Below are positions 1 through 6,502 of a stretch of DNA of 6,695 nt, in pieces (position 1 is the stretch's first letter; every line of letters starts with the position of its first letter). Where the stretch lies: assembly GCA_002482415.1 (NCBI GenBank), contig DLFY01000088.1, forward strand, positions 1 through 6,695. Direction: 5' to 3'. The DNA comes from Phycisphaerales bacterium UBA7708. GTDB taxonomy: Bacteria; Planctomycetota; Phycisphaerae; Sedimentisphaerales; Anaerohalosphaeraceae. A model generated the notes under the pieces. That model was given only the letters and a program-made list of their open reading frames with translations, did no database searches and was not told the origin of the DNA. The translations under genes and the position numbers were made by a program.

Positions 1-2
1 AA

Positions 3-785
3 CCCTCTTTACCCATCGATTATATCCACTACATAATTCAGGGCAGGGATGTCTATTTTGTCTGTAATCAGCAGGAAAAAGAGCTGGATGTGCAGTGTAC
101 ATTCCGAGTTGCCGGACGCCAGCCGGAGTTGTGGAATCCACTTACGGGACAACGCCAAAAAGCGGCAGCTTTCCAGCAGCACGATGGCAGGACGACAATA
201 CCCCTGCATTTTGTTCCGAATGGTTCGCAGATTATTGTGTTTAACCAAACGATTCCTCAAACCCAATCCGGCTCTGCTCAAACCAATTTCCCCGATTACC
301 AGCCAGTTCTGGAAATCCCCGGCCCCTGGACCGTGCGTTTTGATACCCGCTGGGGCGGGCCGGAGGAGATTATCTTTGATGACTTGATGAGTTGGAAATC
401 GCATCCCCAGCAGGGGATTCAGGATTATTCAGGAAAAGCCGTTTATCGCAAAGTATTTACAATCAACCGTTTGGATTTGTCAAAATCCTATCTTTTGGAT
501 CTGGGTCGGGTGGAAGACTCCGGTATTGCCCGAGTCATACTTAACGGCACAGATTTGGGTGTGGTCTGGACCAGCCCGTTCCGCGTGGATATTACCAAAG
601 CACTCAAATCCGGTACGAATACAGTGGAGATTGCTGTGGTCAATTCCTGGAGGAACCGTCTCCTGGCAGATCAAAAACTTCCAAAGGATAAACGGCTGAC
701 CAATACGAATATTCAGGTTAAACCGGACTGGAAACCCGTAGATTCCGGATTGCTTGGCCCCGTGATGATACTTAGGCAGCAATAA
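3..785 (+). CDS. C-terminal part of GH106-like alpha-L-rhamnosidase (5' truncated by window edge)
   Basis: The reading frame is open from the first bases of the window to a TAA stop and gives about 260 residues. The ATG at position 90 is internal, because coding similarity continues upstream of it (residues reading IDYIHYIIQGRDVYFVCNQQ). This stretch, then FRVAGRQPELWNPLTG, then GPWTVRFD..WGGPEE, then a YSGKAVYRKVF segment and LNGTDLGVVW, is the typical tail of large GH106-type alpha-L-rhamnosidases. It ends in a GH2-like sugar-binding jelly roll (roughly the last 150 residues) and closes with SGLLGPV. The catalytic domain lies outside the window, so activity cannot be checked; such enzymes remove terminal L-rhamnose from plant or algal glycans. 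It converges with the AraC gene, 12 bp between stops. The alternative is another GH2-like hydrolase sharing the same C-terminal domain. Family assignment is from remembered motifs, not a search. Confidence 0.8.
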   Translation, partial: PSLPIDYIHYIIQGRDVYFVCNQQEKELDVQCTFRVAGRQPELWNPLTGQRQKAAAFQQHDGRTTIPLHFVPNGSQIIVFNQTIPQTQSGSAQTNFPDYQPVLEIPGPWTVRFDTRWGGPEEIIFDDLMSWKSHPQQGIQDYSGKAVYRKVFTINRLDLSKSYLLDLGRVEDSGIARVILNGTDLGVVWTSPFRVDITKALKSGTNTVEIAVVNSWRNRLLADQKLPKDKRLTNTNIQVKPDWKPVDSGLLGPVMILRQQ

Positions 786-797
786 GCCGAGACTGGT

Positions 798-1709
798 TCA
801 GACACGGGTGTCACGCTGGTGGAGCAGGATATTCTGCTGGCGATAATGCTGTGGTGCAATCCCGGTGATCTTCTTGAAGATGCGTGAGAAATAATATTCA
901 TCCTGAAAGCCGACCTTTTGGGCGATGGTATAAAGTGTGGCATCTGTTGTAAGCAACAGGGACTGGGCTTTTTCAACCCGTCTTTTATTGATATATTGAA
1001 TCGGAGATGTCCCCATCAATTTGCTGAATAAATTCGAAAAATAAGTCGGGTTCAGATGGACGATTTTGGCCAGCTCTCGGATCGTCATCGGACTGTCCAG
1101 CCGGGTGTGGATATGGTCAATGACCGCATTAAAACGCGATAATCCATACAAGGCCGATTGCACTTCAGTATCCGAATAATCCGCAAAGAAAGCCGACAAA
1201 AGCAGCCGCATCAGGGCGTTGGTTTCAATCAGGTTGGCAGGGGACTTGGCATTATCCAACTGGTTGGCGTTTTCCAGCACGGCCTGATAAATCGGCTTAT
1301 TGGCATCGTATTCAGGCAACTGACGATTGGGATTAAGCTCCAGCAGACGTTTAAAAAGGGCTTCATTAATCAACCCCGAAGCAGCGGGAATGTGGTAATG
1401 ACAGTCCAGCATCGAAAGAATATCCATGCCGGTCGGCGTTCTGCATGTGAAGTGGATATAATAATGACTGAATCGGTCCGGGCAATACATTCTGACTGGA
1501 GTAAAACAGGGAATCAGATAAAAATGGTCTGGTTCCAGCGAAAAAGTCTGGTTATGGTGCTCGATAAGCCCTGAACCGCTGGTAATATAGTAAATTCTGG
1601 AATAAGGATTGTTCACGTTGCGGTAATTCCATTCCTTACCCACCGTGTAATATTCAATATTCAGTATATTAATATCGACATTGTCAATTATGTGTTTGAG
1701 TCCGAACAT
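798..1709 (-). CDS. AraC-family transcriptional regulator
   Basis: A 303-residue protein with the usual two-part AraC layout. Residues about 15-95 form a cupin-like sensor domain (RIYYITSGSGLIEHHNQTF, then DHFYLIPCFTPVRMY), which in this family binds a sugar or similar effector. Residues about 190-292 hold the two DNA-binding helix-turn-helix motifs: HTH1 around 208-229 (MTIRELAKIVHLNPTYFSNLFS) and HTH2 around 257-278, with the signature VGFQDEYYFSRIFKKITGIAPQHYR. The ATG at 1709 is the only conventional start before an in-frame stop at 1812-1814. Its ribosome site is poor: GGGA lies only two bases from the ATG. The gene is divergent from the fucosidase across 135 bp, so it is the obvious candidate regulator (probably activator) of the fucosidase-isomerase pair and perhaps of itself. 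The effector is unknown; L-fucose or L-rhamnose is a guess from context. Confidence 0.93.
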   Translation of the reverse strand: MFGLKHIIDNVDINILNIEYYTVGKEWNYRNVNNPYSRIYYITSGSGLIEHHNQTFSLEPDHFYLIPCFTPVRMYCPDRFSHYYIHFTCRTPTGMDILSMLDCHYHIPAASGLINEALFKRLLELNPNRQLPEYDANKPIYQAVLENANQLDNAKSPANLIETNALMRLLLSAFFADYSDTEVQSALYGLSRFNAVIDHIHTRLDSPMTIRELAKIVHLNPTYFSNLFSKLMGTSPIQYINKRRVEKAQSLLLTTDATLYTIAQKVGFQDEYYFSRIFKKITGIAPQHYRQQNILLHQRDTRV

Positions 1710-1844
1710 TTCCCGATAATAGTAAATATCTGTAAATAATCCATTAAAACTTTCAATTTTACATTGTTTTGTCAGGTGGACCTGTTTACTCTCTATGCAT
1801 CGAAAAACGTGTTACAGGAAACACTAAATTTAAGGAGAGTCTGT
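1710..1844. promoter_or_regulatory. Divergent control region between AraC gene and fucosidase
   Basis: This AT-rich stretch must hold the promoters of both diverging genes. I see no good -35/-10 pair facing the fucosidase: TTGTCA at 1769-1774 has only a poor TATGCA 19 bp away. That would suit an activator-dependent promoter, but this is inference. Facing the AraC gene, TTGAAA (complement of 1751-1756) could be a -35 element, again without a clear -10. Two short inverted repeats could be protein sites: CAGGT-GG-ACCTG at 1773-1784 and GTGTT-N6-AACAC at 1809-1824. The second lies just upstream of the fucosidase ribosome binding site, where a bound protein could also block transcription. Confidence 0.5.
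1832..1837 (+). promoter_or_regulatory. Ribosome binding site fixing the fucosidase start
   Basis: AAGGAG sits 7 bases upstream of the ATG at 1845. The same frame is open further upstream to an ATG at 1764, but that start has no such site and would add 27 residues in front of a complete lipoprotein signal peptide. The ATG at 1845 is therefore chosen. Confidence 0.85.
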
Positions 1845-3629
1845 ATGAGAAAAAAAGGATCATTGTTTGTCATGTCTGTGTTCATTCAAATTATCGCAAT
1901 GGTACTGGTGACCGGCTGTACCTCGAAGGCGGCCAGCGAAGCCAGATGGCCCTATGAGAATGAGACTCCCGAACAGCGTAACGCACGTCTGGAATGGTGG
2001 CGTGAGGCTCGTTTCGGGATGTTCATTCACTGGGGTGTGTATGCCGTTCCGGCCGGTACTCATAATGGCAATAAAGTCGGCGGCATTGGCGAGTGGATTA
2101 TGTGCCAAGGTAAAATCCCTGTGGCGGAATATCAGAAATATGCTGCCCAGTTCAATCCTGTCAATTATGATCCTGATGCCTGGGTCAAACTGGCTAAAGA
2201 AGCCGGCATGAAATATATTGTCATTACCTCCAAACACCACGATGGATTTGCCTTGTTTGACTCCAAGGTATCCAAGTGGGATGTGGTCGATGCAACGCCT
2301 TATGGCAAAGATTTGCTCAAACCGCTGGCCGCCGCCTGTAAAAAGCATGGCATGAAGCTGGGATTCTATTATTCTCAGGCTCAGGACTGGTGCCAGGGCG
2401 GTTCCGCCTGCAGCGGTTACTGGGACCCGGCTGCACAGAATACCGGCATGGATGCGTACCTGAAAAATATCGCGGTTCCGCAGGTCGAAGAAATCCTGTC
2501 CAATTATGGCGATATTGCAGTCCTCTGGTGGGATACGTCCTGTGATATGAACAAAGAACGTGCACAGATGTTTGAGCCGGTTGTGTCTCAGCATCCCGGC
2601 ATTATCACCAATAATCGTCTGGGCGGCGGCTACCCCGGCGACAGTGAAACGCCTGAGCAGCATATCCCGGCTACCGGCTACAAAGACCGTGACTGGGAAA
2701 CCTGCATGACCATGAACGATACCTGGGGCTTTAAGAGCTATGATGATAACTGGAAATCCACACAGACCCTGCTTCGCAATCTGATTGATATTGCCAGCAA
2801 GGGCGGCAACTACCTGCTGAACGTCGGCCCGACCGCCGAAGGCGAAATCCCCCAGCCCAGTATCGAACGTCTCAAGGAAGTCGGTGCGTGGATGAAAGTC
2901 AATGGCGAGTCCATTTACGGAACCACCGCCAGCCCGTTTGCCAAGCTGGAATGGGGTCGCTGCACAAAGAAAGTCACTGCAAAAGGGACAACGCTGTATC
3001 TGCATGTCTTTAACTGGCCGCAGGATGGCAAACTGCTGCTGCCCGGCCTGAAGAGCGATGTGAAAAAAGCCTGGCTGCTGGCCAACTCTGCCGCATTGAA
3101 GACGCAAGCCGCGGATGAAGGTGTTGTCGTCACACTCCCGGCCAAAGCTCTGGATCCGATTGCGACTGTCGCAGTTGTACATCTTTCCAGTGAATTGAAA
3201 GTCGAGAAACAACTGCTGACACAGGCCGCAGACGGCACCATCGTATTGTCGGCAATACAGGCCAATATTCACAATTTCAACGGTTCTGACACCCAGGTGG
3301 AAGAAAAGGGCGGCATACCGAATATCGGATTCTGGACGGCCCCCGGCGTGACAGTCGATTGGGGATTCAAGGTGACAAAACCCGGACGATTTGATATCGT
3401 CGCCAGTGCTGCCTGTGCCAGTGAGAAAAGCCAGTTCCAGATTCTGGTTGATAATCAGAAGCTCAATGCATCCATAACGTCAACTGGCGGCTATGATTCC
3501 TTCGCCGACCAGAAGCTCGGACAGATCGAGCTCAAGACCGCGGGGGAATATCTGCTGCAGATTAAGCCTGACAAGAATGCATGGGCTCCGATTAATATTC
3601 GCAGTCTGACCTTAAAACCAGCGAAATAA
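1845..3629 (+). CDS. GH29 alpha-L-fucosidase, secreted lipoprotein with C-terminal beta-sandwich domain
   Basis: A 594-residue enzyme expected to hydrolyse terminal alpha-L-fucose from glycans. Residues 1-25 are a lipoprotein signal peptide: basic MRKKG start, hydrophobic core, lipobox LVTGC with Cys25 as lipid anchor. No Asp follows the Cys, so it is probably outer-membrane or surface bound. The GH29 barrel covers about 45-360, with WWREARFGMFIHWGVY at 51-66, KHHDGF at 130-135, LWWDT with the predicted nucleophile Asp230, and RDWETCMTMNDTWGF near 282-296. The acid/base is less conserved in GH29; Glu271 or Glu285 are candidates I cannot choose between. A small beta domain follows (about 365-447). 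Residues about 450-594 form an extra module (GRFDIVASAAC, then STGGYDSFADQKLGQIEL) resembling CBM6/35-like or DUF5077-type sandwiches that may bind glycan. The gene lies 34 bp ahead of the isomerase, probably one transcript. Function confident; linkage specificity unknown. Confidence 0.95.
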   Translation: MRKKGSLFVMSVFIQIIAMVLVTGCTSKAASEARWPYENETPEQRNARLEWWREARFGMFIHWGVYAVPAGTHNGNKVGGIGEWIMCQGKIPVAEYQKYAAQFNPVNYDPDAWVKLAKEAGMKYIVITSKHHDGFALFDSKVSKWDVVDATPYGKDLLKPLAAACKKHGMKLGFYYSQAQDWCQGGSACSGYWDPAAQNTGMDAYLKNIAVPQVEEILSNYGDIAVLWWDTSCDMNKERAQMFEPVVSQHPGIITNNRLGGGYPGDSETPEQHIPATGYKDRDWETCMTMNDTWGFKSYDDNWKSTQTLLRNLIDIASKGGNYLLNVGPTAEGEIPQPSIERLKEVGAWMKVNGESIYGTTASPFAKLEWGRCTKKVTAKGTTLYLHVFNWPQDGKLLLPGLKSDVKKAWLLANSAALKTQAADEGVVVTLPAKALDPIATVAVVHLSSELKVEKQLLTQAADGTIVLSAIQANIHNFNGSDTQVEEKGGIPNIGFWTAPGVTVDWGFKVTKPGRFDIVASAACASEKSQFQILVDNQKLNASITSTGGYDSFADQKLGQIELKTAGEYLLQIKPDKNAWAPINIRSLTLKPAK

Positions 3630-3647
3630 AAATTAACAACATAATGA

Positions 3648-3656
3648 AAGGAAGGA
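3648..3656 (+). promoter_or_regulatory. Strong ribosome binding site of the isomerase gene
   Basis: AAGGAAGGA ends 7 bases before the ATG at 3664. It supports translation of the isomerase from the fucosidase transcript, with no promoter or terminator seen in the 34 bp gap. It also shows that the gene start is intact although the gene is interrupted further down. Confidence 0.8.
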
Positions 3657-3663
3657 TATATAG

Positions 3664-5376
3664 ATGGGAACTTTAAAAGCTCAATGTCTTGACAGCATCA
3701 AAAAAGCCACACCCCGAATCCCTGTGATTGGCGTTTTTGCTCCCTGCGATCCGCGTATTGACCAGGACAGCCGAACCCGGGCACAGAATATTATTGGGAT
3801 GGTTGCCGATGCGATTTCCGGCCAGGTGGTTCTGCCGGATAAAACCCCCGTGCCGGTGGTGTATTCGTCCGTACTGGTGGACAGTGAATCGCAGGCGGAT
3901 GTCGTTGCTCAGCAATTCCGTCAGGCCGGCGTGAATATCCTGGTCTGTGCACCGGATACCTGGGCTTTTCCGCAACTGACCACGATATCACTGCTCCAGC
4001 AGTTTCCCAAAGAAACACCGCTGAATATCACCTGCGGCAACAGCGGCCCCAAGCCTGGCGTCGTCTATGCCCATGCCGCAGCCGGTGCAATCAGCCAGTA
4101 CGGCAAGATGGTCCATCTGAATGTCGGGAATTGGCCGGATACAGGACTCAATCCCAAAATGAGCGACGCAACCGCGACGGCATAGATTGACTGGTGCTAT
4201 GCTGCGGTTGCTGCCGCTGCTTTGCGGGGCCGACGTGTGATGATATTCGGCCATGATTCCATGGGCATGGAAACCGCCCTGGCTCATGTTCTGCCGACAC
4301 GCAACACCTTCGGCCTGGAAATCACACGCCTCGATATGAAGCTGCTGGCCGACATGCTCAACAAGGAATCCTATGACAAGAAAGAACTCAAGGCCCTGCG
4401 CGGCTGGATTGACGGCGCTATCGGAAAGCGTCTGGAAATCAAGACCGAAGCCGACAGCCAGCGGTTTAATCAGAGTCTTGCGATGTATCTGATCAATCGT
4501 GACCTGATGTCCGACCTGAACGCTGTAGGCGGCGGATTCATGAGCCAATTGGAATGGGGCAGTGATCGTCGGGGCATCCCGATGCCGGTGGCCGATGCGA
4601 TGGAATCCATGTTCAACAGCACCTTTGACCACAATGGTCCCAAGGCCCCGTTGCCCTATGCGACCGAAGCCGATGCACAGGGTCTGCTGACGATGCTGTT
4701 TATGACCTGGCTGTCCGGCGGCAATCCGCCGCTGTTTATGGATTTCCGCAAGGTCTGGGAAGGCTGGGAAATCAATGCCCTGGCCAAGAAAGTCGGTGTC
4801 AAGGTCAATCCGAAGGCCGATTTTATCGTCAAGGGCCTTGTGGATGGCGACAACTCCGGCAGCGCGGCCTTTGACTGGGCGGCCAAGCCCGGCGCAAGCC
4901 AGAAAGATATTATGAAGGGTATCTCCATGCCTCTGGCGGATGAAGGCTACTTCCCAGGCGGCGGCAACAGCGTGACGTTCATGACTCCCGAAGGCATTAA
5001 TGGAATTGCGGGACGTATGGCCTACAGCGCCCTGAATAATAAGTTCAGTCTTATCTGGGATGAAGCCTACACGACCAGTGTGCCGACCAAACTGGGCCAG
5101 GCGATGTGCAACCTGACCAACTGGAACTGGCCGCACACCTTCGTTGTTCCTAAATACGCCAGCATGGTCGAGTATAAGCAGTTTGCCCCCGCCAACCATT
5201 TCCACATGACCTGGAATCTGCCGGTTTCCCGTCTGCAATACTGGATGGATTTGACCGGTGTATTGAGTGTGGCTCCGTGGGCGGCTCGCCCGGCCTTTAT
5301 CGAAGGTACGGATCGTCCCCAGCCGCTGGTCTATCTGCTCAATGGCGGTGAAAACAACTACAAAATGATCAAATAA
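3664..5376 (+). pseudogene. fucI: L-fucose isomerase-like gene interrupted by one in-frame TAG
   Basis: Read through, this is 570 residues plus a TAG at codon 174, close to the 591 residues of E. coli FucI, which interconverts L-fucose and L-fuculose in the cytoplasm with Mn2+. The N-terminal part (IPVIGVFAPCDPRID, then PGVVYAHAAAGA) and the rest (GHDSMGMETA, NSTFDHNG, ATEAD, FMDFRKVW, NSGSAAFD, GGGNSVTF, APANHFHMTW) follow FucI in order. By alignment from memory, the metal ligands Glu337, Asp361 and His528 of E. coli correspond to Glu335 (ATEAD), Asp360 (FMDFR) and His512 or His514. The TAG sits in the helix before GHDSMG. There is no frameshift: both halves share one frame and look equally well preserved. 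Stopping at the TAG gives 173 residues lacking every metal ligand. Restart at TTG 4222, GTG 4237 or ATG 4240 would give about 380 residues, without a visible ribosome site. It may be a recent pseudogene, a sequence error, or a recoded stop. Substrate could also be a related sugar such as D-arabinose. Confidence 0.85.
4183..4185 (+). other. In-frame amber (TAG) codon inside the isomerase
   Basis: The codons read GCA TAG ATT GAC TGG, with the frame open for 519 bases before and 1191 after, up to a TAA. One base change gives a sense codon such as CAG (Gln), GAG (Glu), AAG (Lys) or TGG (Trp). In E. coli FucI the aligned position is a Leu/Lys in a helix, so the site is not catalytic and several residues would be tolerated. 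There is no GGA/AGG-rich restart signal just downstream. Confidence 0.95.
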
Positions 5377-5468
5377 GCGGAAATTTGATTGCACTCAAAT
5401 AAAAAGGGTCTGCGTTGTAAGGATTAATAATTCATAGGCAGGAATCCTGTGGTTCTGTCCTAATTTTG

Positions 5469-5496
5469 TGGACATTCAAACCCGGATTGCTATAAT
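5469..5496 (+). promoter_or_regulatory. Extended -10 sigma70-type promoter of manA
   Basis: A perfect TATAAT lies at 5491-5496 and is preceded by TGC at 5488-5490, an extended -10 (TGn). A -35 element TGGACA (five of six to consensus) is at 5469-5474, 16 bp upstream. Transcription would start 6-8 bases after the -10 box, about 5502-5504, directly at the manA ATG at 5505. This is the only convincing core promoter in the window and it gives manA its own, probably constitutive, expression. Confidence 0.75.
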
Positions 5497-5504
5497 GCTC
5501 CCCT

Positions 5505-6467
5505 ATGAAATTATATCCATTACAATGCAGACCCCTCTTCAAGTCCCGTATCTGGGGCGGGAAGAAATTACAGGATGTTTTCGGCAAAACCCTGCCGGCA
5601 GACCAGCTCATTGGTGAAAGCTGGGAGCTGGTTGATTTGCCGCAAGACAAAACCGTCATCGACAATGGGCCACTGGCCGGATTGCCCCTGTCCGAAGCCC
5701 TTTGTCGCTATCCTCATCAAATCACCGGGCATAAAGATTTCACAGGGGCGTTGCCGCTGCTGATTAAATTCATCGATGCCCGCGAAGACCTCAGCGTCCA
5801 GGTCCATCCCGATGCCCAAACCTGCAAAACCATGGGCAAAGGCGACCCCAAGACTGAATGCTGGTATATTCTTCAGACCGAGCCGGGTGCCGCCATCTAT
5901 AAAGGTGTCAAGCCCGGAACCACATCGGAACAATTCCGTCAGGCCGTTCAAAACGGGACCTGTGCCCAACTGCTGGAGCGGGTGCCGGTACAGGTAGGCG
6001 AGTGCCATTTCCTGCCTTCAGGTACCTGTCATGCCATCGGCGCCGGGCTTTTGATTGCAGAAATTCAGCAGCCATCCGACACGACCTATCGTGTATTTGA
6101 CTGGAACCGCGTGGATTCAACGACCGGCAAACCCCGCCAGCTCCATATTGAAGAGGCGATGCAGAGCATTCGGTTTGACCTGACCGCCGATAAACTGCCG
6201 GTTCGCTCTGTCGGCTGCCTGGTGGATGCCGACGAATTTCAGGTGTACAAACGGCATCAGACTGCCGGGGCTCAGGTTCTCATCGATCCGGGAACGATGA
6301 AAGCCATCGTATTTCTGACCGGTCAAGGCCAGTGGATGGGCAATGATTTTCCGCCCGTCCCTTTCAAGGCCGGTGATACCTTTTTGGTGCCCGCTGCGAT
6401 GGAAGGCTATCTGCAATTTCTGTCCGACAGCGAATACCTGATCTCAACGGTTCATTTTCAACACTGA
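5505..6467 (+). CDS. manA: Mannose-6-phosphate isomerase, class I (cupin metalloenzyme)
   Basis: A 320-residue cytoplasmic zinc enzyme of the short Bacillus-type class I family, the usual length for that group. It interconverts mannose 6-phosphate and fructose 6-phosphate. The N-terminal signature is SRIWGGKKLQDVFGK (14-28). Predicted metal ligands are His101 in SVQVHP, Glu118 in KTECWYIL and His176 in SGTCHAIG. Arg196 in TYRVFDWNR (194-202) matches the conserved active-site arginine. The C-terminal cupin is short, ending FKAGDTFLVPAAMEG and so on. ATG 5505 begins the conserved KLYPLQ start. No Shine-Dalgarno precedes it (GCTCCCCT), and the promoter lies so close that the message should be leaderless. 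It lies 128 bp after the isomerase with its own promoter, so it is probably not part of the fucose operon; its role would be mannose use or supply of mannose 6-phosphate for GDP-sugars. Confidence 0.95.
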   Translation: MKLYPLQCRPLFKSRIWGGKKLQDVFGKTLPADQLIGESWELVDLPQDKTVIDNGPLAGLPLSEALCRYPHQITGHKDFTGALPLLIKFIDAREDLSVQVHPDAQTCKTMGKGDPKTECWYILQTEPGAAIYKGVKPGTTSEQFRQAVQNGTCAQLLERVPVQVGECHFLPSGTCHAIGAGLLIAEIQQPSDTTYRVFDWNRVDSTTGKPRQLHIEEAMQSIRFDLTADKLPVRSVGCLVDADEFQVYKRHQTAGAQVLIDPGTMKAIVFLTGQGQWMGNDFPPVPFKAGDTFLVPAAMEGYLQFLSDSEYLISTVHFQH

Positions 6468-6470
6468 AAA

Positions 6471-6502
6471 GGGCCTTTTTGCCCGCCTGAAAAGATTCTT
6501 TT
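6471..6502 (+). terminator. Weak candidate terminator after manA
   Basis: Three bases after the manA stop, GGGC-CTTTTT-GCCC (6471-6484) can pair with a 6-base loop. A second small hairpin, AAAAG-ATT-CTTTT, follows at 6490-6502. The stems are short and the T-rich run is not placed directly after the GC stem, so this is only a possible intrinsic terminator. No better one is seen downstream. Confidence 0.3.

Noticed and set aside
90..785. Independent 231-residue gene starting at ATG 90
   Set aside because: The frame is open to the window edge and the upstream residues belong to the same hydrolase fold, so ATG 90 is an internal methionine.
1764..1844. 27-residue N-terminal extension of the fucosidase from ATG 1764
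   Set aside because: The AAGGAG site and the complete lipoprotein signal peptide both point to ATG 1845; the extension would bury the signal peptide.
1860..3272. 470-codon open frame on the minus strand
   Set aside because: It lies antisense inside the clear GH29 gene, has no ribosome site or recognisable domain, and its low-complexity make-up is what codon bias of the sense gene produces.
4183..4240. Frameshift as the cause of the isomerase break
   Set aside because: The coding phase is identical before and after the stop; a single base substitution is sufficient.
4222..5376. Downstream half of the isomerase as a separate gene
   Set aside because: It would need to start at TTG 4222 (or GTG 4237/ATG 4240) without a Shine-Dalgarno site and would lack the N-terminal domain that FucI proteins have; continuous homology across the TAG fits one gene better.
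3988..5394. 468-codon open frame on the minus strand
   Set aside because: Antisense to the isomerase, whose sense strand carries conserved FucI motifs and metal ligands. Length alone is explained by sense codon bias. It does span the TAG site, but that does not make it a gene.
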